NCBI RefSeq assembly: GCF_018642165.1
Contig: NZ_JAHHZM010000006.1
Span: 124,001-188,000, forward strand
Direction: 5' to 3'
DNA length: 64,000 nucleotides
From: Echinicola shivajiensis
GTDB taxonomy: Bacteria > Bacteroidota > Bacteroidia > Cytophagales > Cyclobacteriaceae
A model generated the notes under the pieces. The model searched no databases. It was given only the letters and a program-made list of their open reading frames with translations, and was not told the origin of the DNA. Positions 46,373 through 55,445 of the stretch are shown here, piece after piece. The stretch's first letter is position 1, and each line of letters starts with the position of its first letter. Made by a program: the position numbers and the translations under genes.

Positions 46373-47360
46373 AATAGGGAATATGTGGGCTTTGTTCCTG
46401 TTGCCTTTGCCTATTTTGGTGTATTGGCTATTGCCGCCTATGCGGATGAAAAGTGCATCGATCAATTTACCTACTTATACCAAAGTGTTGAATCAAACAG
46501 GTCAAAAGCCACGAAAGGCTGCTATGGTAAAGCGTAAAGGTTTCATTTCATGGTTTTACCTGACTTTGATATGGTGTTTGCTGCTGGCGGCTCTTGCTTC
46601 GCCCCAATTGATAGGGGAACCTGAATTGAAAGTAAAGACATCTAGGAGTTTTTTGATTGCCGCTGACATCTCTTTTAGTATGGCCACAAATGACTGGACG
46701 ATTGACGGTCAAAAGGTTCGGCGCTGGGATGCCGTTAAAAAGGTGATGCATGATTTTATAAAAAAAAGAGAGGGTGATAGAATGGGCTTAGTGTTCTTTG
46801 GCTCCAATGCCTATATCCAAGCTCCCTTTACTCCAGACTTGGAAACTGTCGATCAAATGCTGGAAGAGGCAGATGTGGGCATGGCCGGTCAAATCACCAA
46901 TATTGGGAAAGCCATAGTCAAAGGCACAACACTCTTTGAAAAAGATACAATTGAAACCAAGGTTATGCTTTTATTGACGGATGGAGTGGATGCAGGTATT
47001 GATGTGTTGCCCTTGGATGCTGCTGATATGGCCAAAAAGGATTCGGTGATCATTTATACCATCGGCATTGGTGATCCATTTGGAAACCAAAGTGATTTGG
47101 ATGAAGAAACACTGGAAGAAATTGCCGATATGACTGGGGGACAATATTTCAGGGCCATAGATGCTGATCGGTTAAACGAGATTTATGATGAGTTAAATAA
47201 GCTGGAACCCATTGAATATGAAGAGGAGGAAAACAAGCCCGTAACTTTGCTTTATATCTATCCTCTTGGGGCAGCTCTGGGGCTTATGCTCTTGGGAATG
47301 CTGATTGGAAATGTAGGAAGTACCTTGAAGAAGATGCAAAGAAAGGAGGCTTATGTTTGA
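46356..47360 (+). CDS. batA: BatA-like VWA membrane protein
   Basis: Inner-membrane VWA protein of the aerotolerance type. The 334 residues have an N-terminal helix (MWALFLLPLPILVYWLLPP), a second near 65-82, a periplasmic VWA domain with the intact MIDAS motif DISFS (D104-S108) and LLTDGVDAG near 208, and a C-terminal helix near 302-320. The MIDAS would bind a divalent cation for protein-partner contact. It overlaps both neighbours (17 and 8 bp). Confidence 0.9.
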   Translation: MPENFEIGNMWALFLLPLPILVYWLLPPMRMKSASINLPTYTKVLNQTGQKPRKAAMVKRKGFISWFYLTLIWCLLLAALASPQLIGEPELKVKTSRSFLIAADISFSMATNDWTIDGQKVRRWDAVKKVMHDFIKKREGDRMGLVFFGSNAYIQAPFTPDLETVDQMLEEADVGMAGQITNIGKAIVKGTTLFEKDTIETKVMLLLTDGVDAGIDVLPLDAADMAKKDSVIIYTIGIGDPFGNQSDLDEETLEEIADMTGGQYFRAIDADRLNEIYDELNKLEPIEYEEEENKPVTLLYIYPLGAALGLMLLGMLIGNVGSTLKKMQRKEAYV

Positions 47361-49068
47361 GGGGGTGTTTCCGATAGATTGGGAGGCTTTCCATTTTCTG
47401 CGTCCTAAATGGTTATGGTTGATCGTTCCTGCGGCTCTTTTTCTTTTGTGGGGGATTTTCAGTATCAGGGGAGAGGTAAGGTGGAAAAAAGTCATAGCGC
47501 CTCATCTTAGGAATTATGTGATCCGAAAGGGCAGCGAAAAGGTGAAAGTATTGATGCACTGTTTACTTTTTATAGGTTTTTGCATTGGGGTCATGGCCTT
47601 GTCAGGTCCTACTTGGAAAAGGGTGGAAGTTTTAGGGCAGCAGTTAGAGACTCCCTTGGTAATTTGTTTGGACTTATCACAGAGTATGATGGCTGAGGAT
47701 ATGCAACCGAATCGATTAGAAAGGGCCAAATTTAAAATCAATGATTTTTTGGATCAAAACCCTCAAGCAAGGGTAGCTTTGGTGGCCTTTGCTGGTACTG
47801 CGCACACAGTTGTTCCTTTGACAAGGGATTATGATATCATCAGGAGCCATGTGGAAGGTTTGTCTCCCTCTGTTATGCCTATCCAAGGATCTGATTTAGG
47901 GGCGGCTTTGGCCGTGGCCGATACCCTCATGAGTGTGACTACTGCTCCAGGCACAGTATTGATTATGTCTGATGATTTTGAAGATAAGGAATTTGAAGAG
48001 ATCCAAAAGTTTGTCAGTGGTTCAGATAATCAAATAGAAATATTGCCTTTCAATACTCCCATGGGAGCAGCTATTCCCAACCCTTCCGGAAGAGGAAATA
48101 TAAGGGAGAGGGGAGAGGAAGTCCTTTCTGTATTGAATAATCAGATTATTCAAAAACTCAATTCATTGGAAAAGGCAGAAGTAACCCCATTGACCTTGGA
48201 TGAAAGTGATGTGGAAAAGATCAGCAAAAAAGTAAAAGCAGGTTTGATTTTTATCGAAAAGCCGGGGGAAAAAGATAATCAGTGGCAGGATAAAGGGCTT
48301 TTATTGGTTATACCAATGATTGTGTTGTTTTTAATGTGGTTCAGAAGAGGCTGGGTTCTTTATGGCTTGGCCCTACTGATTTTTAGCTCTTGCGGGAAAG
48401 TAGATAGTTTTGAGGACCTATGGTTTACAAGTGACTATCAGGGGCAAATGCTTAGTAATAAAGGGAATTATGAAAGAGCTGCAGAAAAATATGATGATCC
48501 CATGAGGCAAGGAGTAGCTTATTTTAAATCCGGGAAGTTTACTGAAGCCATTCAGGCTTTTTCCAAAGATACCACTGCAGAGGGAGCTTTTAATTTGGGT
48601 TTGGCCTATTACAAAAATGGTGATATGACGGCTGCCAGTGCCGCCTTTGGTTTGGCCAGTGAGATGGACCCAAGCATGGAACAAGCAGCCACCAATAAGG
48701 ACGCAATGAGCAAAATGTTGGGAGAAACCGATGAAGTCAATCCTGAAGATGCGCAAGAAGCAGAAAGTGGCAGAGCGGATAATACCAAAGAGAATGATAG
48801 TATGGAAGATTTGAGTGGAGGCGGACAGGAGGCCACCAAAGAGGATATGGAAAAGGAAAGACTGTCCGAAACAGTCAATACGGATATCAGGAAAGCAAAA
48901 GAACTTGATGAAGTTCCTGATGATATCAGTGCATCCAAGCAAGAGGCCAGTGAAAAAGTATTGATTCAAAAAGTGGATGATGACCCTTCGTTGTTTATCA
49001 AAAGGAAATTTGAATACCAACTTAAGAAAGGCAAAGTAAAGCCACGCTCCAATGAAAAGGCTTATTAA
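47353..49068 (+). CDS. batB: BatB/BatC-type fusion: VWA plus TPR protein
   Basis: The 571-residue protein joins two Bat components. N-terminal helices (about 15-36 and 60-80) precede a VWA domain with MIDAS DLSQS at D107-S111 and AFAGTAHTVVPLTRD near 140. Helices follow near 318-348, then an SSCGK stretch, then TPR-like repeats (about 365-460: YERAAEKYDDP, AYFKSGKFTEAIQAFS, GLAYYKNGDMTAASAAFG). The tail is acidic, low in complexity and probably disordered (about 465-530). In many relatives VWA and TPR parts are separate genes (batB, batC). It overlaps the next gene by 17 bp. Confidence 0.88.
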   Translation: MFEGVFPIDWEAFHFLRPKWLWLIVPAALFLLWGIFSIRGEVRWKKVIAPHLRNYVIRKGSEKVKVLMHCLLFIGFCIGVMALSGPTWKRVEVLGQQLETPLVICLDLSQSMMAEDMQPNRLERAKFKINDFLDQNPQARVALVAFAGTAHTVVPLTRDYDIIRSHVEGLSPSVMPIQGSDLGAALAVADTLMSVTTAPGTVLIMSDDFEDKEFEEIQKFVSGSDNQIEILPFNTPMGAAIPNPSGRGNIRERGEEVLSVLNNQIIQKLNSLEKAEVTPLTLDESDVEKISKKVKAGLIFIEKPGEKDNQWQDKGLLLVIPMIVLFLMWFRRGWVLYGLALLIFSSCGKVDSFEDLWFTSDYQGQMLSNKGNYERAAEKYDDPMRQGVAYFKSGKFTEAIQAFSKDTTAEGAFNLGLAYYKNGDMTAASAAFGLASEMDPSMEQAATNKDAMSKMLGETDEVNPEDAQEAESGRADNTKENDSMEDLSGGGQEATKEDMEKERLSETVNTDIRKAKELDEVPDDISASKQEASEKVLIQKVDDDPSLFIKRKFEYQLKKGKVKPRSNEKAY

Positions 49069-50389
49069 ATATATATGGATTGCTTTTGGTCTGTGCCTTG
49101 GCATATTGACCTCCTTGCCTTCAAAAGGACAGCAAGTTTGGGAAGAAGTGCATCTAAGCCGATCGAGTGTTTATGTGGGACAACCTGTCAATGTCAGCAT
49201 TAAAGTTTACACTTCGACTTGGTTTACCAAAGGGATCGATTTAGGAAATCTTCAGGTGAATGGGGCATTTACTAATTATTTCAGATCGGTCAATGGATCG
49301 TTTTCCAGAAATGGCAAGACCTACTCCAATGTGGAATTGATCTATCAGGTATTTCCCTACAAAGAAGAGGATGTGATGTTTCCTTCTCTTGAGATTACCA
49401 TTGAAACTCCCCCTGAAGGAGATTATAAGGGGGTGAAGATGAAGGTGAGTTCAGACGAAAAACTGATCAAAGTCAAACCTATTCCTCCTGGCTTTGAAAC
49501 AAACGATTGGCTGGTGGCTACAGGCTTATCTGTTAATGATAGATGGTTGGGAAGTCTTAAGGAGGTAAAAGTGGGAGACGTCCTTGAGCGAAGGATTGTA
49601 AGGACAGCCTCAGGAACTATGGCCAGGTTGATTCCTCCTGTGCAATGGGATTCCGTTCCGGGATTAGGACTCTACCCTTCCAGAACTGAGGTGAATGATA
49701 ATAAGGGAAAGACAGAAATTAGCTCGTCTAGAACTGAGTCCATGCGATATCTTTTTGAAAAGGAAGGGGAGGTCACCATTCCAGAAATGGTTTTTCATTG
49801 GTACAATCCCTATCAAGATAAGCTTTACAAAAGGACTCTCAAAGAAGTCAAAATTGAGGTTAAACCCAATCCTAATATGGGCATGTTGGCATCCATCAGG
49901 GATTCTTTGGCGACACAACAAGCTCAATTGGTTTTGGAAGCTGAAGAAGATAAGCCATTTGAATGGTTGGGTTTGTCATGGAAACAACTGGTGGTTGTAG
50001 GTTTGGTCATTGTGGCGCTTATCTATTTTTTGATCAAAATCGTTCAGCGTTTGATTGCTTGGAGCAAGGCAAAAAGGCAGGCTTACCTTCATTCGGAAAG
50101 GTATTATTGGGACTTGTTCAGGAAATCTGTTCAAAAAGGTCATCACAAGGAAGCCCTCAAGGCAATTTACCGATGGATTGATGAGCTGGACTTGAAAGAG
50201 CCAAGTTTGAATTATTTTATTCGTGTTTATGGAACTTCTGATTTGAAAGCGAGACTTGATTCCCTGAACGGGAAAATTGAAACATCATTTTTTAATAATC
50301 ATCTTGATGATTTTCATTTATCCAGAAAGCGGTATTTAAAGAATAAAGAAAGGGCTTTCAGACAACCTCGATTTTGGATCAATCCTTAA
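49052..50389 (+). CDS. batD: BatD-like membrane protein
   Basis: Last gene of the MoxR/Bat operon. The 445 residues have a signal peptide (ending near SKGQQ), two or more beta-sandwich segments in the periplasm (about 30-290, beginning VHLSRSSVYVGQPVNVSIKV as typical for BatD), a membrane helix near 311-330, and a helical cytoplasmic tail of about 110 residues. Its 3' end overlaps by 4 bp the tail of a decayed minus-strand gene (50386-51062). Confidence 0.85.
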   Translation: MKRLIKYIWIAFGLCLGILTSLPSKGQQVWEEVHLSRSSVYVGQPVNVSIKVYTSTWFTKGIDLGNLQVNGAFTNYFRSVNGSFSRNGKTYSNVELIYQVFPYKEEDVMFPSLEITIETPPEGDYKGVKMKVSSDEKLIKVKPIPPGFETNDWLVATGLSVNDRWLGSLKEVKVGDVLERRIVRTASGTMARLIPPVQWDSVPGLGLYPSRTEVNDNKGKTEISSSRTESMRYLFEKEGEVTIPEMVFHWYNPYQDKLYKRTLKEVKIEVKPNPNMGMLASIRDSLATQQAQLVLEAEEDKPFEWLGLSWKQLVVVGLVIVALIYFLIKIVQRLIAWSKAKRQAYLHSERYYWDLFRKSVQKGHHKEALKAIYRWIDELDLKEPSLNYFIRVYGTSDLKARLDSLNGKIETSFFNNHLDDFHLSRKRYLKNKERAFRQPRFWINP

Positions 50390-51062
50390 TTTTTTCTTTT
50401 GCTATTGCATTTATCTTTATTGGTTAGGACTTTTTTATCGAAAGGGAATAAACTTACGTAGATCATGGCTTGACCTATTCTTGTAGTAGAGTAGTAGTAA
50501 TGGTAGGGGAGTTCTTCAATAATCGAAATAATGGTTTAAATAATAAATTAATGGTGTTGTATAGTTTTGTGCTTGACTTAATTCCTTTCTCGTAAACAAT
50601 AAAGTCAGCTCAGAAGGAATAAGCGGACTTGAATCCTTTATTTAATATTGTATTTCCAGCTTTTCCTTAAACTTTGGCCTACATAACATTTCCTTTTTCA
50701 CTACTATCTGTGTCCGATATAGATACTTAATTAAACACAAGTTTTGAATTGTATTCAAATAATAAATCTGCTAATTTTTTAGGTTATACTAAAGGTGATT
50801 TTCGCATAGTTTTCCTCATTCATTCCTAAAGCGGATATACCTAAACAGTGGTAACAGGCATTGTATTCTTTAAATTTTCTTTTATTAATTGCAATCCCTC
50901 AAAAATCCTCAAGGACAAATTATTGAAGTTTTGAATATTTAATATCCAACGGTAGCTTATTAATAATCAGTACTTTTTCTAGCACTATATTTACAAGACA
51001 TTCAAGTAATACCCTTTATCCACCATACCTGCGGCACCGATTATTATTGCTTTTATTTTCAT
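50386..51062 (-). pseudogene. Decayed NAD(P)-binding epimerase/SDR-type gene
   Basis: No intact frame exists, but the minus strand reads as a full-length, about 220-codon relic of an NAD-dependent epimerase/TIP30-like family protein. It opens MKIKAIIIGAAGMVDKG (Rossmann GxxGxxG region, degraded). After a one-base deletion near 51011 it continues VLEKVLIINKLPLDI. Further on come EYNACYHCLGISALGMNEEN, DSSEKGNVM*AKV*GKAGN, YNTINLLFKPLFRLLKNSP and a tail DKKVLTNKDK. In-frame stops include 50920-50922, 50899-50901 and 50779-50781, with several more downstream. Many independent lesions mean old decay, not sequencing error. It has the only visible coding signal in the 935-bp gap. Confidence 0.88.
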
Positions 51063-51324
51063 AGGTTTCGCATTTTATTTTAACTGTAGTATAGTTTGCA
51101 TTATGTCTTGAATATCAAATAAATAAAGTTGGTTTTCCAAATAATTGTGTCGCTTTTGTTAAAGGAAAACTTGATTAATTTATTGAAGGAATTTTTAAAA
51201 GATAAACCGATAATAATTTATGAACAGGGGAAATTTAAAGAATTATTCTTTAAATTATTTATAGAATTATTGAATTGAATAATTAGGTCAAATTAGCTTA
51301 TAAATCCCCACACCTAAAGAGACG
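51063..51324. other. AT-rich upstream region of the barrel-protein gene
   Basis: The remaining part of the gap next to the pseudogene is very AT-rich and shows no coding signal. It must hold the promoter of the 51325 gene, but no clear TAnnTTTG box was identified. Confidence 0.4.
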
Positions 51325-52107
51325 ATGAATAAGAAATGCCTAATTTTTATACAATGTTTTCTGCTTCTTTTTACGGGAGTGGGCGCTAAGGGGTATGCTC
51401 AAGAAATAAGCAAGGAAAATTATTCTCCTTATGATTTGCTATCAAGCTATTATGAAGAGGGATTCGAGCCATTCAAAAAGGGGAATTTTTATACTGGGCT
51501 TTCTTTTTCTCTTACTGACAGGAAACTGGAAAACACCGATTTTTTGATTCAAAAAGTAATTGATGGTGAGCATTTAGATTATGATGTGACCTTAAAAGGC
51601 GGCTATTATACGGGTGATTATGGGATGGTGGGAGTGGATGTGGAGTTTTACCAGGATAAGTTCACCGGTATAACCTTTCAGGACCCGGATTCTTTACAAT
51701 CCAATAGGATCAGTAGGGGGCTTTCAGTTAGTCCAAATTTTAGGTCTTCGGTACCTTTGACAAATGATGAACGGCTAAGTTTTTTCACTGTTCTAGGAGT
51801 CACTTTTGGAGGCGGAAGAACTTTAAGTCGTAAAACAAAAAATTTGGATGAAATCGAAAAGGTGTATGGGTCGGAATTTAACTTTCGAGTTGGCTTAAGT
51901 CCTGGACTGACCTTTTTTGTTATGGAGGCTTTTGCGATAGAAGTGCAGCTGGATGTTCTTGGCTATGATTTAAAGGTGACAAAAAATACCATGAACAATA
52001 CTGAAACGGCTATAGAAACTCGTCAGAACATAGATTTTAATATAAATCTGCTTTCATTGGATTTAGGCTTGGCCTATTATTTCGGTGCAAAATCACATAA
52101 ATATTAG
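51325..52107 (+). CDS. Putative outer-membrane beta-barrel protein
   Basis: Not recognised as a named family. The 260 residues have a signal peptide (ending near GYAQ26). The mature part is rich in alternating hydrophobic/aromatic strands (GNFYTGLSFSLTD, DYDVTLKGGYYTGDYGMVGVDVEFY, RLSFFTVLGVTFGGG, FNFRVGLSPGLTFFVMEAFAIEVQLDVLGY) and ends LGLAYYFGAKSHKY. This pattern suggests an 8- to 10-stranded outer-membrane barrel. It lies 4 bp before a PCMD lipoprotein gene and is probably co-transcribed with it; the pair may form a surface assembly. Confidence 0.6.
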   Translation: MNKKCLIFIQCFLLLFTGVGAKGYAQEISKENYSPYDLLSSYYEEGFEPFKKGNFYTGLSFSLTDRKLENTDFLIQKVIDGEHLDYDVTLKGGYYTGDYGMVGVDVEFYQDKFTGITFQDPDSLQSNRISRGLSVSPNFRSSVPLTNDERLSFFTVLGVTFGGGRTLSRKTKNLDEIEKVYGSEFNFRVGLSPGLTFFVMEAFAIEVQLDVLGYDLKVTKNTMNNTETAIETRQNIDFNINLLSLDLGLAYYFGAKSHKY

Positions 52108-52111
52108 TGTT

Positions 52112-53182
52112 ATGAAGACTGCTGGCCTTTTATGTATAGTTTTGATATTATACTCCTGTGTGAATGAAGATTTTTTTGGATTATCCAGCTATGGAAATAT
52201 AAAGGCCTTAGAACTTAGCAATCAAGCTAGTAATTCACTTATTGACTTGGAACAAAAAACAGTAACGGTGGAATTTCCAGCAGGCATTGATCTTAGTAGT
52301 ATAAGGATTCAAAAAATGACAATTTCCACTTTTGCCATCGCAGATAGAAACATTGGAGATATTATAAATTTAGAAGATGAGAAAGAAATTTCGATTACTG
52401 CCGAGGATGGGACTGTTACTATTTGGACATTAATTCCATTAGTGGCTTCAGCAACGCCACAATTAGTAAATGGAGATTTTGAGCTTTGGTACAAAACCAA
52501 TTCGGGTTATTATGAACCAGGAGAAAGCAAGGAGAACACCATTTGGGGAACGGGAAATCAAGGGACTTATATATTGAATAAGTTGGCAACTGTTCCTTAT
52601 GAAATCGAGGATGGAAATTTGGCTGCTAAATTGATCACCTTAGATAACGGAGTATTGGGCGGAACTTTCGGGGCTCCAATTGCAGCAGGATCCATTTTCA
52701 CTGGTGTATTTAATACAGACAATCTAGATCCAAGAAACCCTGAGGCTGCCATTGATTTTGGTATGCCTTTTAGTGGAAGGCCAACCAAATTGAGGTTTAA
52801 ATATAGTTATAGACCAGGAGAGAAAAATGAGGACAGAAATGGTAATGCATTGCCCTATTCGGATATGGCTGATATTTATGCATTTTTGGAGGTAAGATCT
52901 AATGGGAAAATTGAACGCTTGGCGACAGCTTGGTTTAGAAGTGGCGAGGAAGTATCCGATTTGACCACTATGGAGGTGGATTTCTATTATGGTCAGCTTG
53001 ATCCCGGTTTTCCCGAATATTTGTTCCCAGTTGATCAGGAATTTGTCAGTGAGGACTCTGCACAGTACATATTGCCAACATATATTACTTTCGTGGCATC
53101 TTCAAGTTTTGATGGAGTAAATTTTGCAGGTGCAGTTGATAGTGAGCTTATCTTGGACGATGTCGAAATGGTATATGAATAA
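52112..53182 (+). CDS. PCMD-domain lipoprotein (putative carbohydrate metabolism domain)
   Basis: The start at 52112, just after the stop of the upstream gene, gives 356 residues with a clean lipoprotein signal (LILYSC, C16). An in-frame ATG at 52085 lies inside the previous gene and is less likely. Residues about 22-110 look like an immunoglobulin-like N-domain (VTVEFPAGIDLSSIRI). Residues about 115-355 match the PCMD pattern of a jelly-roll: NGDFELWYK, GTWGTGNQGT-like WGTGNQG, KLRFKYSYRPG, and terminal ELILDDVEMVYE. Such proteins occur near PULs and may bind glycans; enzymatic function is not established. Confidence 0.75.
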   Translation: MKTAGLLCIVLILYSCVNEDFFGLSSYGNIKALELSNQASNSLIDLEQKTVTVEFPAGIDLSSIRIQKMTISTFAIADRNIGDIINLEDEKEISITAEDGTVTIWTLIPLVASATPQLVNGDFELWYKTNSGYYEPGESKENTIWGTGNQGTYILNKLATVPYEIEDGNLAAKLITLDNGVLGGTFGAPIAAGSIFTGVFNTDNLDPRNPEAAIDFGMPFSGRPTKLRFKYSYRPGEKNEDRNGNALPYSDMADIYAFLEVRSNGKIERLATAWFRSGEEVSDLTTMEVDFYYGQLDPGFPEYLFPVDQEFVSEDSAQYILPTYITFVASSSFDGVNFAGAVDSELILDDVEMVYE

Positions 53183-53255
53183 TATAAGATGGTGTTAAAA
53201 TATTCCTTGAAATCCTTTAAATGATATTTATTGGTATTGTATTAAAATAAACTGT

Positions 53256-53282
53256 TTTGAGTCATCATACGGCCTAGTTTTG
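53256..53282 (+). promoter_or_regulatory. Putative promoter of gnd
   Basis: TTTG (53256-53259) and TAGTTTTG (53275-53282, fits TAnnTTTG) are separated by 15 nt, a little shorter than usual. The leader to gnd would be about 175 nt. Confidence 0.4.
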
Positions 53283-53463
53283 TTCTCAAAATGGCAAAAA
53301 AACTTTTAATTTTTTGACAATACTGCAAAGAGAAGTGTTTAATTGATGAAATAATGCTGAGGGTTTATTATCTTTAAAGCTCCCAAAAAACCTAGATGAT
53401 TTTCCCTTGATTTGGATTTTTAGTAGGCAAAGGGGAATTAAGTAAATAACTAACAACATAAAT

Positions 53464-54918
53464 ATGAAGGATTTAGCAGACATTGGGCTAATAGGATTGG
53501 CAGTAATGGGTGAAAACTTGGTCTTAAACATGGAGAGCAAGGGCTTTACTGTTGCTGTATTTAACCGTTCTACTGAAAAAGTAGATAAATTTATTGAAGG
53601 AAGAGGCGCAGGAAAAAAATTCATTGGTACTCATTCAATAGAAGAGCTTGTAGGAGCTTTGGAGACTCCAAGGAAGGTAATGATGCTCGTGAAAGCCGGT
53701 GATCCAGTTGACCATTTTATCGATCAGATAATTCCTCATTTAGAACCAGGTGATATAATCATAGATGGTGGTAACTCTTATTATGAGGATACTATCAGAA
53801 GAACAAAATATGTAGAAAGCAAAGGATTTAAGTTTATTGGAACTGGTGTTTCGGGTGGGGAAATAGGAGCCTTACGTGGTCCATCCATGATGCCCGGAGG
53901 TAGTAAGGAAGCATGGCCACAAGTAAAGGAGATTTTCCAAGCTATTTCGGCGAAAGTAGACGGGGGTGTTCCTTGCTGTGATTGGGTGGGAGCAGATGGT
54001 GCAGGTCACTATGTGAAGATGATTCACAATGGCATCGAATATGGTGATATGCAAATCATCAATGAAGCTTATCAATTTATGAAGGATGTACTTAAAATGT
54101 CCTATGATGAGATGCATGCTACCTTCAAAAAGTGGAATGAGGAGGAATTGGATTCTTATTTGATTGAGATCACAGCAGATATCATGGCTTATAAGGATAT
54201 CGATGGAGAGCCAATGGTAGAGAAGATCTTGGATACTGCTGGTCAGAAGGGAACTGGTAAGTGGACAGGAATTGATGCCATGCACCTAGGTGTTCCTTTG
54301 ACTTTGATCGCAGAATCAGTGTTCTCTCGTTTCTTATCTGCTCAGAAGGACCTTAGAGTAGAAGCTTCAAAGGTATTTAAACCTACTGAGGTGAAGTTTG
54401 ATGGAGATAAGGCAAAAATGCTGGATGATCTAAAAATGGCACTTTATGGTGCGAAGATTATTTCCTATGCCCAAGGCTATAATCTATTGATGGAAGCTTC
54501 AAAGGCCTATAATTGGGAGTTGAACTATGGTGATATAGCCTTGATGTGGAGAGGTGGATGTATCATTCGATCTGCCTTCTTGGGTGATATCAAAAAGGCA
54601 TTTGATAAGTCTCCTGATCTTCCACATTTGTTATTGGATTCCTTCTTTAAGGAAAAGGTTGAGACAGCTCAGCAGGGATGGAGAAATGTTTGTGCTACTG
54701 CAGTGATGAATGGTATTCCAGTACCTACCATCTCTTCGGCTTTGTGTTATTTTGATGGGTTCAAGACTGAACGTTTGCCAGCCAATCTACTTCAAGCACA
54801 GAGAGATTATTTTGGCGCACACACCTATGAGCGTATTGATAAACCAAGAGGAGAGTTCTTCCATACCAATTGGACTGGCGAGGGAGCAGATACCGTATCT
54901 ACTGCCTATAATAGCTAA
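53464..54918 (+). CDS. gnd: 6-phosphogluconate dehydrogenase, decarboxylating
   Basis: Oxidises 6-phosphogluconate to ribulose 5-phosphate in the pentose phosphate pathway, cytoplasmic. The 484 residues contain the Rossmann motif [25 protein letters not shown] (the Arg fits NADP preference), the family signature [19 protein letters not shown] near 129-147, and K185 with N188 in [14 protein letters not shown] (catalytic Lys region). The C-terminal [24 protein letters not shown]-type segment is present. Length is standard. It is a single gene closed by a strong terminator; no zwf or pgl is adjacent. Confidence 0.96.
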   Translation: [484 protein letters not shown]

Positions 54919-54954
54919 TAGAGATTATTTTAGTCAATTTTTGGCTTGATGGAT

Positions 54955-54990
54955 AAAAAAGGGGAAACACACGTTTCCCCTTTTTTGATT
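54955..54990. terminator. Bidirectional terminator between gnd and the DUF983 gene
   Basis: The 14-bp perfect stem AAAAAAGGGGAAAC / GTTTCCCCTTTTTT with an ACAC loop serves both convergent genes. Confidence 0.85.
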
Positions 54991-55016
54991 TTTTGAATTG
55001 AATTTATAATTCTTTC

Positions 55017-55349
55017 TCAAATGATGTGCATCCATATTACCCTGGACATTTTATAATTAAAGGGCCAGAATAAAATGATCGGAGCGATAAGAAGGTAGAT
55101 GAGATATTTATCATCTATTCCAAAGGTCAGATAGAGAAGGAATGAAAGTGCAGCCTCCAGGATACATAATGCATAACTGATATACATGGCTCCAAAGAAA
55201 AATCCTGGTTCCTTTTCGAAACGGTGATTACAATTTGGACAGTTTTTATGCATTTTTGGGATGGACATAAAACCAAAAAAACCAGAATTTTCAAATACTT
55301 TTCCCTTTTGACATACAGGACATTTTTTCTTTAGGATATTGCTGATCAT
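55017..55349 (-). CDS. DUF983 family membrane protein
   Basis: Small uncharacterised membrane protein, 110 residues. Two CxxC pairs (C10/C13 in CPVC, C37/C40 in CPNC) form a zinc-ribbon-like N-terminus, followed by GFFFGAMYISYALC, which leads into two membrane helices (about 51-75 and 82-98). This layout is the DUF983 pattern. Transcribed alone, converging on gnd. Function unknown. Confidence 0.85.
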   Translation of the reverse strand: MISNILKKKCPVCQKGKVFENSGFFGFMSIPKMHKNCPNCNHRFEKEPGFFFGAMYISYALCILEAALSFLLYLTFGIDDKYLIYLLIAPIILFWPFNYKMSRVIWMHII

Positions 55350-55445
55350 AATTGGTATATTATATTTTGAGCAAAATTAACTAGTATTTATAGCTTATAT
55401 ATGCTATATATGTTGCAGGTATTTGGATAAATAGGACATAGGTTT

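Noticed and set aside
48418-49104. Long minus-strand open frame (228 codons) opposite the VWA-TPR gene
   Set aside because: It is a shadow of the acidic, repetitive coding region on the plus strand. Its product is an implausible hydrophobic/cysteine-rich chain, and it lacks a gene-like context.
50480-50505. GTAGTAG-type short repeat
   Set aside because: It is explained by the Thr-Thr-Thr/Leu-Leu codons of the decayed minus-strand gene, so it is not an independent repeat.
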